A DNA stretch of 37,983 nucleotides from Pauljensenia sp. (GTDB lineage: Bacteria > Actinomycetota > Actinomycetes > Actinomycetales > Actinomycetaceae), in contig JASBZF010000005.1 in assembly GCA_029983625.1 (NCBI GenBank), forward strand, positions 1 through 37,983, given 5' to 3'. The notes under the pieces are model-generated. The model saw nothing but the letters and a program-made list of their open reading frames with translations. It made no database searches and had not been told where the DNA came from. Position 1 is the stretch's first letter. Every line of letters starts with the position of its first letter. Shown in pieces: positions 16,046 through 24,828 of this stretch. Both the position numbers and the translations under genes were made by a program.

Positions 16046-16978
16046 ATGCGCACGATTCCCGCAGCACTCATCCTGGCGACCACAGCTTCGCTCGCCCTCG
16101 CCGCATGTGCCGACCCTCAGACCTCTTCAACGCACCCTGACTCACACTCTGAACAGGACAGCCCAAGCGCCATTGTCCCCTTCGATGTCTCCAGCATCGA
16201 AACAGTCGAAGCCATCGCAGCACTCGTCCCCGATGCGGTGAAAGAACGCGGAATCCTACGTAACGGCGCCTCCACCGACTACGCTCCCAGCGAATACCTC
16301 GCCGACGATGGCCAAACCCCCATCGGTTACGACGTTGATCTTGTCCAGGCCATCGCCCGCGTCATGGGTCTGAAAGAAGGCGTCACATACACCGCCGGAT
16401 TCGACACAATCCTTCCCCAACTGGGTTCAAAGTTCGACCTCGGCGCCTCTTCCTTCACGATCACCCCCGAACGTCTCGAAGCCGCGAATATGGTCTCCTA
16501 CGTCGAAGTCGGATCCGCCTATGCCGTAGCGAAAGGCAATCCGAAATCTTTCGATCCAGCGAATCCATGCGGAACAACAATCGGCGTCCAAAACGGCACC
16601 TACCAGCTTGACTATGTCAGTCAGCTTTCCGATGCATGCCTCGCCAAGGGCGAAAAGAAGATTGAGATCATGCCACTGGACCTCCAAAGTGACATTGCCA
16701 CGAAAGTCATCGGAGGCCAATACGATGCCACACTCGCTGACTCCACCGTGATCGGATACAGCATCACACTCGCTCAAGGTCAGCTTGAACAGGTCGGGGA
16801 AGTGATTGAATCCGTCCCACAGGGGATCGCCCTGGCAAAAAATGATGAGCAGCTTGCTCAGGCTGTTCAAGCCGCCCTCCAGTACCTCATGGACGAGGGA
16901 TACTTCAAGAAGATCCTCGCCCCCTACGGTGCCGAGGACTGCGCACTCACAACCGCCGAACTGAACCCCGTTCTTTGA
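16046..16978 (+). CDS. Polar amino-acid ABC transporter, solute-binding lipoprotein
   Basis: A 310-residue family 3 solute-binding protein (HisJ/GlnH type). The signal peptide ends in lipobox LALAAC with the lipidated Cys at residue 21, so it is anchored outside the membrane. A Ser/Thr/Asp-rich spacer precedes the binding domain, which shows the family signature GYDVDLVQAIARVMGL, then FDTILPQLGSKFDLGASSFTITPER and a QYDATLADSTV stretch in the second lobe. The reading frame is open back to 15866, but ATG 16046 has GGAAGG 8 nt upstream and gives a proper signal peptide. It is first in a three-gene operon with permease (56 bp away) and ATPase. The exact amino acid cannot be inferred; the Asp/Glu/Gln/His/Arg range is typical. 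Confidence 0.93.
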   Translation: MRTIPAALILATTASLALAACADPQTSSTHPDSHSEQDSPSAIVPFDVSSIETVEAIAALVPDAVKERGILRNGASTDYAPSEYLADDGQTPIGYDVDLVQAIARVMGLKEGVTYTAGFDTILPQLGSKFDLGASSFTITPERLEAANMVSYVEVGSAYAVAKGNPKSFDPANPCGTTIGVQNGTYQLDYVSQLSDACLAKGEKKIEIMPLDLQSDIATKVIGGQYDATLADSTVIGYSITLAQGQLEQVGEVIESVPQGIALAKNDEQLAQAVQAALQYLMDEGYFKKILAPYGAEDCALTTAELNPVL

Positions 16979-17034
16979 TGACATTAGTGGGTGTTACTCA
17001 CCGAAGTACCACCCACTGATCCCAGGAGAAAATC

Positions 17035-17943
17035 ATGGCACAGCTCATAGACGGCGTTGAACTCATCACAGCCAAACCCGTCCCGCGACCTGGACGTTGG
17101 GCAAGCGCCCTCATCGTCACACTCATGACGCTTGCCTTGATTCACGGGCTCGTCACGAACCCAAACTTTCAATGGGGAGTTGTTGCTCAGTGGCTCTTCT
17201 CCAAAACAATCATCTCAGGCGTTGCCTACACTCTGCTCCTCACCGCCCTCGCCATGATTATGGGGACCGCGCTCGCGGTCAGCATGGCGATTATGCGTCA
17301 GTCAATTAATCCAATCCTGCGCGGAGTTGCCACCGCTTACATTTGGTTTTTCCGGGGCACACCGATCTATACGCAGTTAATTTTCTGGTCACTTCTACCA
17401 ACGCTCTGTCCACACATCAGTCTTGGTATTCCCTTCGCTCCGCCCTTCGTCACCGTTGATACAGCCACCTACTTCACTCCCTTCTGGATGGCTTTCCTTG
17501 GCCTCGGCCTTAACGAAGGGGCCTACCTCGCCGAAATTATTCGCGCGGGTTTACTTTCTGTCGATCACGGTCAGTGGGAAGCGGCCACAGCACTTGGTAT
17601 GCCTCGCTCTTTGATTCTCCGTCGGATTATTCTCCCCCAGGCGATGCGCGTCATTGTTCCGCCAATCGGCAATGAAACGATCTCCATGCTGAAGACGACC
17701 TCACTCGTCTCGGTTATTCCCTACACGCTTGAACTCAGCTATGTTGCTTCCCACAAGGGTCAGAGCCTCTTTCGTCCCATTCCTCTTCTCATCACAGCGG
17801 CCATCTGGTACCTCGTCATTACGACGATCCTCATGTGGATTCAATCCCACATTGAAAACCATTTCGGAAAAGGCTTCGATCGCAAGCACTCCCCTTCCAC
17901 TCACGCTCATGTCGATACGCGATTCTTGGATGTGACCCCATGA
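17035..17943 (+). CDS. Polar amino-acid ABC transporter, permease
   Basis: A 302-residue inner-membrane permease of the HisM/GlnP type. An N-terminal hydrophobic segment (about 22-42) is followed by the core with TLLLTALAMIMGTALAVSMA, the family motif YIWFFRGTPIYTQLIFW, the helix LNEGAYLAEIIRAGLLSV, and the ATPase-contacting EAA loop GQWEAATALGMPRSLILRRI, then ILPQAMRVIVPPIGNE. RBS AGGAG precedes ATG 17035. The gene overlaps the ATPase gene by four bases (ATGA), so translation is coupled. It would form a homodimeric channel unless another permease exists elsewhere, since only one permease gene is present. Confidence 0.94.
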   Translation: MAQLIDGVELITAKPVPRPGRWASALIVTLMTLALIHGLVTNPNFQWGVVAQWLFSKTIISGVAYTLLLTALAMIMGTALAVSMAIMRQSINPILRGVATAYIWFFRGTPIYTQLIFWSLLPTLCPHISLGIPFAPPFVTVDTATYFTPFWMAFLGLGLNEGAYLAEIIRAGLLSVDHGQWEAATALGMPRSLILRRIILPQAMRVIVPPIGNETISMLKTTSLVSVIPYTLELSYVASHKGQSLFRPIPLLITAAIWYLVITTILMWIQSHIENHFGKGFDRKHSPSTHAHVDTRFLDVTP

Positions 17944-18710
17944 CACACACACCGATGGTTCAGCTCGAAGGTGTCCACAAACTCTTCGGCGATCTCCACG
18001 TTCTTCAAGGCGTTCATCTTTCGATCAGATCCGGTGAAGTCTGCGTGATCCTCGGCCCCTCAGGCTCAGGAAAATCGACTCTGTTACGTTGCCTCAATCA
18101 GCTCGAAGAGATCAGCGCAGGTCGTGTGTATGTCGAAGGTGAACTCCTTGGTTATCGAGAAGATGAGCAGGGTAGACTTCACGAGCTTCCTGACACAGTG
18201 ATTGCCCGCCAGCGCGCACGCATCGGTATGGTCTTCCAACGCTTCAACCTCTTCCCCCATAAAACAGCTCTTGAGAACATCATGGAAGCGCCCGTGCATG
18301 TCGCCGGGATTGACAAAACAGCAGCCAAGAAACAAGCACTTGAGCTTCTTCAACGAGTGGGGTTACTCGATCGAGCTCATCATTACCCTTCAGAGCTTTC
18401 CGGAGGCCAGCAGCAACGCGTCGCAATTGCCCGCGCACTCGCTATGAATCCGGACATCATGCTTTTTGACGAACCCACTTCAGCCCTGGACCCTGAACTC
18501 GTCGGTGAAGTCCTCCAGGTTATGAAAGATCTCGCAGCTTCAGGAATGACGATGATTGTGGTGACGCATGAGATCGCTTTTGCTCGCGAGGTTGCTGACA
18601 CTGTGGTGTTTATGGATGAAGGGAAGATTATTGAAATCGGTCCCCCTGCTGATGTCATCAACAACCCGAAGGCGCTTCGCACTCAAGAGTTCTTCTCCAA
18701 AGTACTCTAA
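17940..18710 (+). CDS. Polar amino-acid ABC transporter, ATPase (GlnQ/HisP type)
   Basis: A 256-residue ABC ATPase that powers the transporter from the cytoplasmic side. Visible motifs are Walker A GPSGSGKST (39-47), Q-loop region GMVFQRFNLFPHKTALEN, signature ELSGGQQQRVAIARAL, Walker B IMLFDEPTSALDPEL and the H-loop VVTHEIAFAREVAD. The QRFNLFPH form is characteristic of the polar amino-acid group. A short insertion (about residues 70-85, YREDEQGRLHELPDT) lies between Walker A and the Q-loop, as in some actinobacterial members. It is the last gene of the operon. No strong terminator follows, only two small T-less inverted repeats at 18731-18748 and 18760-18784. Confidence 0.95.
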   Translation: MTHTPMVQLEGVHKLFGDLHVLQGVHLSIRSGEVCVILGPSGSGKSTLLRCLNQLEEISAGRVYVEGELLGYREDEQGRLHELPDTVIARQRARIGMVFQRFNLFPHKTALENIMEAPVHVAGIDKTAAKKQALELLQRVGLLDRAHHYPSELSGGQQQRVAIARALAMNPDIMLFDEPTSALDPELVGEVLQVMKDLAASGMTMIVVTHEIAFAREVADTVVFMDEGKIIEIGPPADVINNPKALRTQEFFSKVL

Positions 18711-19208
18711 AAGCTCAACACTCCAGGCATGAGAAATATCTATTTCTCTCACACTGCATGATCTTCCTCATCAGCAAGAAGATCACCGCAGTTAAGAGAA
18801 AACCGTCACGAATAATACGCATGATTGTCATCTGAAAAGCATTTCACAATAGTGTCATCAACTCACGCCACACTGCACCATCACAGCGCTCCTGCGTCCA
18901 AGTGTCACCACCACGACACAGCACATCAACTCCGGGATTCAACTCCTCCATTCCCCGACCCTATTTTTTCGCTCAAGCAGCAACTCCCGATAAATCAGCG
19001 GATAGCAGAGCATTGTCAAGGCCGGGGAATGGCCTGCACTCAGGTGATTCACCTTCACTTCGGGCGTGACTTTACTCTCTCTCTCTCTCTCGATATGGCC
19101 TGTTGTGCGGTGTACAGGTCGATAAAATCCTGGCGTTCTTGAAGAAGTTGTGAACGCCCGAGACAGTGTGCGACGGGCTTCATCACATTGACTGCCTATG
19201 GAGTGAGA
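18711..19208. other. Gene-poor stretch upstream of surface protein gene
   Basis: About 500 bp without a convincing gene. It holds a perfect 8-bp inverted repeat with 2-nt centre (18731-18748), a 7-bp inverted repeat (18760-18766 with 18778-18784), and a (CT)n tract at 19075-19091. An ATAAAAT-like element near 19120 could be a -10 box of the surface protein gene. Open frames here (for example 18825-19142 plus and 18939-19337 minus) look like chance: no family features and no good ribosome site. Confidence 0.6.
19075..19091 (+). repeat. (CT)n dinucleotide tract, about 8.5 units
   Basis: An uninterrupted CT repeat of 17 bases lies about 120-140 bp before the start of a wall-anchored surface protein. 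Such tracts can change length by replication slippage; in a promoter or leader this may alter expression. No length variation can be seen from one sequence. Confidence 0.85.
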
Positions 19209-19214
19209 GTGGCA

Positions 19215-22181
19215 ATGAAGGACTACGCACCTAGCCGTATCCTCAGGACACGACGTCTCAACGTCATACTGATCGCAATTTTGGCTCTCGCAAGCCTCGC
19301 TATGGTTCTCCCAGTTTCTTATGCCGCCCAAACTCAAGCCCCCTCTCCTTCACCCACAAGCACAGGGACACGCCACGCAGACGTGCGCCTAGAGTTGGAC
19401 GTCCCCACCCATGCCGCAGGCGAAAGTGCTTTTCAATACACGGCCACACTGACGAATGCTGGCCCAGAATCGGCGGATGGAACACGCTTCACACTCGAAT
19501 TTGAGCCTGGCACCACAGGTATCACGCTCGAATGTCATGACCCCACCACAACGGCACCGACTGATAGCAGCGCGGAAGGCGATGTGACGGTACCGGCTTC
19601 GTGTCCCTCAGAGGTGACACTTCCCTCCCAGAACAGCAACACGGCCCCCGCGAACTCTGATCGTCCTATTCTGACAGGACGCATCGACAAGCTCCCTGTC
19701 CACGGGAAAATCGTCTTCACGCTTCGCGGCATCTTTCCCAATCGCACAAGCGCCAGCACAGTCTTTACCGCCACACTCCCTCCAGACACCACAGATGACA
19801 ACCCCCGTACCAACCGTGTCGAACAACAAACAACACTCACCCTTGTCCGCCCCTCCATAAGCGTGACAAAAACAGCAGATAAAGATGTGATCGAGCCTGG
19901 CGACACCGTGACATACACTGTGACCTACGAAAACATCGGCGCCGGGGACACAAACATTCGTATTTATGATGACTTCAGCTTCCGAAAGGAACTCAACGAC
20001 TCCAACCTCTCGAATTTAGTGTATTCGTATACAACTGAGTGTGATGCGCACGCTTCATCAACGCCCTGTGATTCTTCGTGGCAGTCTTCAGGAGCAAGAC
20101 GATCTTATAGAGATTCCTTCTGGAATAAAGATGTTGCCATCCCTCAGGGGAAGAAACTTGTCATAAAAGCCCATCTTACGATTCAGAGTCAATCGTGTAT
20201 TCCCACACAAAGCGGTGACATGCACATACGGAACATAGCATCAGCAACTCCCCCCAAAAGGGATCCAGGATACTACGATACGTCATCCGTCGCAGTGAGT
20301 GCACAAACCTTTGTGAGAGTACAGAATATTCCTTCCTGCACAAAACCTGCCGTTGTTGTGACAAAAACACAGGATAAATACACCACTACCCTAGGTGAAT
20401 CTCGCACCTATACGGTGACCTATGAAAATCCTTCCGACTCCACCGTCACCATTCAACCCTCCGATAGCCCAACCTTTTCTTCCGCATCCAATAAGACAAT
20501 CAGTGTCCCCTATATTTACACCAGAACATGCGACGAAAACGAGTCAACAATACCGTGCAATCCTTCATGGAATGGGAAGCAGAACTCAGTGCATTACGTC
20601 GCCGGGCATTACCTCAACTCAGGTCTCATCCCCGTAGGATCGCCACCGATGCTGATCACTTTGCCACCTCAGAAGAAAGTTGTCTTTAAAATAGACTTCA
20701 CTATTCGCGCTCATGAGATTTTCTGCCTCACTGATTCCGATACAATTATCATCAACAACCGCGCTTCTTTTCTTCCTGCACCAGGCGAATTCAGTTTCCA
20801 TGCAGATGACGTACCCACACAGGAAGTGAAAGGAGAAGTAACCGGAGTCCCCAGATGCCCACAGATGTCTGTCAAGATCACCAATACTTCTCTTCAAAAA
20901 ATTGTCGCCATAGGTGAAGTATTTAGCTACACGGTCACCTACGAAAACACCGGTACGATTGACGCGAGGATCACCATTGAAGATCTTTTCGAAATGCATC
21001 AGCGTCTCGCTAATGGCTGGGCAAATGCAAGTCGCTTCGACGTACCTTTTGGACATATTTATTACTGCGACCAAACTGCCTCAACAGCAGAATGCAATAT
21101 TAAGGAGGAGCAGCACAATCATTCCGTAGCCGCCTGGTATTCCAACGGCGATTTCCCCTGGAGCTACAATGTCACAATCCCACCCGGAAAGAAACTGGTC
21201 TACAAGCTTCGAATCCTTATTGGCGAAAAAGCCTGCACAAGCACCTCAGGCGATCTTCTCATCAGGAACATAGCGCAGACCCGTCCTTCAATCCCGAACG
21301 TCCGGTTCGAAGGCGGATACGAATCCATCATCAGAAGCGCAGAAGTCCAGGTGCGCTGTGCGGATGTGTCCACAAAGACGGTGCTGTCAGATAACACACC
21401 GCAAGTCGGTGACCGTGTGATGGTAGAAACGGATGTATCAAACTCTGTAGGCGTAGCTGAGAACGTGCCCGTCGTCCTGCAATTAGCAACAGACGACACC
21501 TCAGGTTCAAGCCTGAACGTCCTCGAAGCGACAGAGGGAGTGCGTGGCATATCTTGTGTAGTAGAAAGCGGAAATATTCAATGTCCGACTAATTTTGCTT
21601 ACGACGCAACAACGAACACGATCACAGGCACAATCCCAAAGATGCCCGCAGGTTCGTCACTGAAAATCAGCGTAAACACGGTGCTCACCACTGCCACAAA
21701 GTATCTGAAAACCTACAAGCTGTATGCGCAAGCACCCAATGTTTTCGGGGATCGTCATCTCGGGCCTGAAGGGACAAACAGGTCTTCTGCGACTTTCAGT
21801 TGGACAGAGAAAGTGACCATCACACCCCCTGATACTCCCACGGACATCAACGATCCATGTGGTGTAGACAATGCGACCTGGGTCAAACCTGAAGACACTG
21901 ACATGGTGCGTTGGGAACTCCTTGACGGAGGACGCAAGCTCAGCGTACACACGGTAAACGGCTACCTCTTTGCCGAGGGGGCGACGAGCTACGACTACGG
22001 ATTTGCTCCCGACAGTGGAACGCTCTGCTCCTTCACGGGCATTGAGATCCCGATGACTGGAGGCCGTGCCGCTGACACTATTTACGCTACGGCATTCCTC
22101 CTCGCCCTCGTCGCTGCCGCTGGCGCATACCTCAAGGGTCGCCACGACAAACGAATCCGTATCTACACGTCCACACGCTAA
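19215..22181 (+). CDS. Large cell-wall-anchored surface protein with DUF11-type repeats and IPMTG sorting signal
   Basis: About 988 residues. A basic N-terminus and hydrophobic signal (NVILIAILALASLAMVLP) end near SYAAQ. The body holds beta-sandwich modules of the DUF11 type, each with a TYTVTYEN-like strand: one diverged copy (about 50-200), three Cys-rich copies from about 213, 378 and 550, and a shorter one from about 717. A DPCG-NATW type domain with ELLDGG and FAPDSGTLC follows from about 878, as in other actinobacterial wall proteins. The C-terminus is a sorting signal: IPMTGG (about 945), a hydrophobic helix and a basic tail. It should be displayed on the wall by a sortase, probably as adhesin or scaffold; no ligand domain is recognised. 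GTG 19209 (GGAG 5 nt upstream) and TTG 19188 are alternative starts. No sortase gene is adjacent. Confidence 0.88.
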   Translation: MKDYAPSRILRTRRLNVILIAILALASLAMVLPVSYAAQTQAPSPSPTSTGTRHADVRLELDVPTHAAGESAFQYTATLTNAGPESADGTRFTLEFEPGTTGITLECHDPTTTAPTDSSAEGDVTVPASCPSEVTLPSQNSNTAPANSDRPILTGRIDKLPVHGKIVFTLRGIFPNRTSASTVFTATLPPDTTDDNPRTNRVEQQTTLTLVRPSISVTKTADKDVIEPGDTVTYTVTYENIGAGDTNIRIYDDFSFRKELNDSNLSNLVYSYTTECDAHASSTPCDSSWQSSGARRSYRDSFWNKDVAIPQGKKLVIKAHLTIQSQSCIPTQSGDMHIRNIASATPPKRDPGYYDTSSVAVSAQTFVRVQNIPSCTKPAVVVTKTQDKYTTTLGESRTYTVTYENPSDSTVTIQPSDSPTFSSASNKTISVPYIYTRTCDENESTIPCNPSWNGKQNSVHYVAGHYLNSGLIPVGSPPMLITLPPQKKVVFKIDFTIRAHEIFCLTDSDTIIINNRASFLPAPGEFSFHADDVPTQEVKGEVTGVPRCPQMSVKITNTSLQKIVAIGEVFSYTVTYENTGTIDARITIEDLFEMHQRLANGWANASRFDVPFGHIYYCDQTASTAECNIKEEQHNHSVAAWYSNGDFPWSYNVTIPPGKKLVYKLRILIGEKACTSTSGDLLIRNIAQTRPSIPNVRFEGGYESIIRSAEVQVRCADVSTKTVLSDNTPQVGDRVMVETDVSNSVGVAENVPVVLQLATDDTSGSSLNVLEATEGVRGISCVVESGNIQCPTNFAYDATTNTITGTIPKMPAGSSLKISVNTVLTTATKYLKTYKLYAQAPNVFGDRHLGPEGTNRSSATFSWTEKVTITPPDTPTDINDPCGVDNATWVKPEDTDMVRWELLDGGRKLSVHTVNGYLFAEGATSYDYGFAPDSGTLCSFTGIEIPMTGGRAADTIYATAFLLALVAAAGAYLKGRHDKRIRIYTSTR

Positions 22182-22218
22182 ACAGGCGAGGGTAGGTGTA
22201 CCTCTAGAGAGCACACCT

Positions 22219-22251
22219 CGGGGTGTCCGCCAAAATAAGGCGGGCACCCCG
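22219..22251. terminator. Hairpin between convergent surface-protein and ABC-F genes
   Basis: A 13-bp GC-rich stem (22219-22231 with 22239-22251, one G-U pair) with loop AAAATAA lies about 40 bp after the surface protein stop. No U tract follows on either strand. The rest of the gap to 22428 shows no gene. Confidence 0.75.
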
Positions 22252-22428
22252 ATATGCACCAAAAGTCAGAAAAAAGATTCAAAGGACACACACAGCCTGG
22301 AGCTATAAAAGCAGTAGGGGTTGCATACGATCAGGACCTTAAAAAATGCAGCGCACGGAAACTGTAGACATGTTCTTGTATGAGGGGAACACAAAAATTG
22401 TGTGCCGCGTAAGAAGGCCGCCCGCAGT

Positions 22429-24039
22429 TCAGGTGAGCGTCACCAAATCCAGATACGAATCATCCCACAAATCCTCATCCGCATCGGGTAAAAGAAGCAC
22501 GCGATCAGGATGCAAAGCTGTCACCGCCCCAGGATCGTGCGTGACCAGAACAACCGCACCCTCATAAGAACCCAAAGCCTTCAAAATCTCTTCACGTGAC
22601 GCAGGGTCAAGATTATTGGTCGGCTCATCAAGAAGAAGAACATTCGCACCCGAGACCACAAGAGTGGCCAGTGCAAGGCGTGTCTTTTCACCACCGGAAA
22701 GCACAGAAACAGGTTTATCGACATCATCACCGGAAAAAAGAAACTGGCCAAGGATATTTCGCAGATGCGTCTCATCAAGCTGGGGAGCAGCATGAGCCAT
22801 GTTGTCCCGAACACTGTCCGCATGATCAAGAGTTTCATGCTCTTGCGCGTAATATCCCAGCTTCAAGCCGTGACCGAAAAGCACCTCACCCGTATCGGGT
22901 GCCTCAACACCAGACAGTAGGCGCAGCAAAGTGGTTTTCCCCGCACCATTCAAGCCAAGAACCACGACCTTCGCGCCGCGATCAATTGCAAGATCTACGC
23001 CTGTGAACACTTCAAGAGACCCATAGGACTTCGACAATCCCTCCGCTCTTAAAGGCACTTTCCCCGAGGGCGAAGGATCTGGGAAACGCAAGCGCGCCAC
23101 CTTCTCCTGAGTGATCTCAGAACCAACCTGGGCGAGGAGTTCATCAGCCCTGCGAAGCATCTGCTGCGCAGCGACAGCCTTTGTCGCTTTGGCGCGCATC
23201 TTTTCACCCTGGGCACGCAGCTGCTCAGCTTTCTTCACCGCGTTCGCCCTTTCTTTACGTCGCCGCCTCTCATCCTCTTCGCGCTGCTTCAGATAGGCAG
23301 ACCAGGCAAGATGGTAAATATCGATCTCGGCCCGGTTCGCATCCAAATAAAAAACCTGGTTGACGGTCTCCCCTAAAAGCGTGACATCGTGAGAAATCAT
23401 CATGACACCGCCGGGGAAAGTTTTGATCCAATCACGCAGCCACAGGATTGAATCATGGTCAAGATGGTTCGTGGGTTCATCAAGGAGAAGCACATCCGCC
23501 CCAGAAAACAGCACGCGAGCAAGTTCAACGCGACGACGCTGCCCACCGGACAGAGTATCGAGACTTTGTTCGAGGACACGATCTTCCAGCCCTAAAGAAT
23601 GAGCGATCTGTGCGGCCTCGGCATTTGCTGCCCACCCTCCCTGAGCGGTGAACTGCTGATCGAGACGCACGTAGCGTTCCATTGCTTTTTGCTGTCGAGC
23701 GCCCTCGCTTGTTGCCATCTCATGTTCGGCCTTACGGATCCTGGCGATAATCTCGTCAATCCCGCGCACGGAAATGATTCGTTCCCGAGCACTCTGCGAC
23801 TGTTCTCCGACCTGCGTATCTTGAGCGAGATAGCCGATGGTCCCCTTCGAGGTGATCGTCCCTTCATACTCTGCCGCCCCCCGATCCTTCTCGCCGGCCA
23901 AGAGTCGCATCGTCGTCGTCTTCCCCGCGCCATTACGACCGACAAGGCCGATTCTCATACCCTTATCAATACGGAAGTTCACGTGACGCACAAGATCGCG
24001 AGCACCGATACGTAAAGAGAAGTCCGAAACATGAATCAC
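22429..24039 (-). CDS. ABC-F family ATPase (ribosome-associated type)
   Basis: A 536-residue soluble protein with two ABC domains and no membrane part. First domain: Walker A GRNGAGKTT, signature TLSGGQRRRVELAR, Walker B VLLLDEPTNHLD. Second domain: GLNGAGKTTLLR, VLSGGEKTRLALA, VLLLDEPTNNLDP. Between them is the charged helical linker (about 245-310, rich in Lys, Arg and Glu) that ABC-F proteins push toward the ribosomal peptidyl-transferase centre. Family members act as translation factors or protect the ribosome from antibiotics; the short linker and lack of a C-terminal extension do not settle which. Start GTG 24039 has AGGA 7 nt upstream. It is divergent from queT with about 105 bp between them. 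Confidence 0.93.
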   Translation of the reverse strand: MIHVSDFSLRIGARDLVRHVNFRIDKGMRIGLVGRNGAGKTTTMRLLAGEKDRGAAEYEGTITSKGTIGYLAQDTQVGEQSQSARERIISVRGIDEIIARIRKAEHEMATSEGARQQKAMERYVRLDQQFTAQGGWAANAEAAQIAHSLGLEDRVLEQSLDTLSGGQRRRVELARVLFSGADVLLLDEPTNHLDHDSILWLRDWIKTFPGGVMMISHDVTLLGETVNQVFYLDANRAEIDIYHLAWSAYLKQREEDERRRRKERANAVKKAEQLRAQGEKMRAKATKAVAAQQMLRRADELLAQVGSEITQEKVARLRFPDPSPSGKVPLRAEGLSKSYGSLEVFTGVDLAIDRGAKVVVLGLNGAGKTTLLRLLSGVEAPDTGEVLFGHGLKLGYYAQEHETLDHADSVRDNMAHAAPQLDETHLRNILGQFLFSGDDVDKPVSVLSGGEKTRLALATLVVSGANVLLLDEPTNNLDPASREEILKALGSYEGAVVLVTHDPGAVTALHPDRVLLLPDADEDLWDDSYLDLVTLT

Positions 24040-24144
24040 CCCATGATCCTAAAGCTTGTGGGCAGATCCACCGTGGTCAGATTGCTCGATTTTGCGCAGG
24101 TGAAGGCACAATAGGGAAGAACTTCACGACAGATAAGGCCTTTC

Positions 24145-24828
24145 ATGATCGATTCCACTCCCACAAACGAACGCGCTCCCCGTATCTTCGACATCATCGC
24201 CGTTATGTTCGTTGCGTTCCTCCTCATCTCAAATATCGCTGCAACGAAAGTCACAGCGCTGGACCTGGGGCCGATCCATCTCGTATTCGACGGGGGCGCG
24301 ATCCTCTTCCCTCTGACCTACGTACTCGGAGATGTCCTCGCGGAAGTGTACGGATTCACTCGCGCAAAGCGCGTGATTATCCTGGGCTTCGTTGCCTCGA
24401 TCCTTGCTTCCCTTATTTTCCTCCTCGTCCAAATCGCTCCTATTGGACCCGGCTACGACAATCAAGCCGCCTTTGAAGCTGTCCTCGGTTTCGTTCCACG
24501 GATCGTCCTCGCCTCCGTGATCGGCTACCTCGTCGGCCAACTCGTCAATTCCTTTGTTCTGGTGAAGATCAGGCAACGCTGGGGAGCCGATCACCTCTGG
24601 GCTCGTCTGATCGGCTCGACAATGGTCGGTGAGCTCTTCGATACCGTACTTTTCTGCACGATCGCTTTCGTCGGCATCATCCCCGGTCTTGATTTCCTCA
24701 ACTATGTCATCACCGGATACGTCTACAAGGTTGGTGTCGAAGTGGTTCTCCTTCCGATCACCTACCGGGCAATCGCCCTCGTGAGGAAACGTGAAGGTCT
24801 GAAACCCCAAGAGGTGCTGGCCGCATGA
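24145..24828 (+). CDS. yhhQ: Queuosine precursor transporter (YhhQ/VUT family)
   Basis: A 227-residue integral membrane protein of the VUT/YhhQ family, which takes up queuosine precursors (preQ0, preQ1 or queuine). About six hydrophobic segments are seen. Family stretches include LLISNIAATKV, then LVFDGGAILFPLTYVLGDVL and AEVYGFTRAKRVI near the N-terminus, and ARLIGSTMVGELFDTVLFC later. An AAGG box lies before ATG 24145. It overlaps tgt by four bases (ATGA), which ties it strongly to queuosine insertion. I looked for a preQ1 riboswitch in the 105-bp leader and could not make one out. Confidence 0.93.
   Translation: MIDSTPTNERAPRIFDIIAVMFVAFLLISNIAATKVTALDLGPIHLVFDGGAILFPLTYVLGDVLAEVYGFTRAKRVIILGFVASILASLIFLLVQIAPIGPGYDNQAAFEAVLGFVPRIVLASVIGYLVGQLVNSFVLVKIRQRWGADHLWARLIGSTMVGELFDTVLFCTIAFVGIIPGLDFLNYVITGYVYKVGVEVVLLPITYRAIALVRKREGLKPQEVLAA

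Noticed and set aside
18825..19337. Overlapping open frames on both strands before the surface protein gene
   Set aside because: No ribosome site, no family features, unusual composition including His/Ser runs, and the CT tract translates to LSLSL or ERERE; judged as chance.
24040..24144. preQ1 riboswitch in the leader of yhhQ
   Set aside because: I could not find the short stem with the A-rich tail needed for a preQ1-I aptamer, nor the longer class II pattern.
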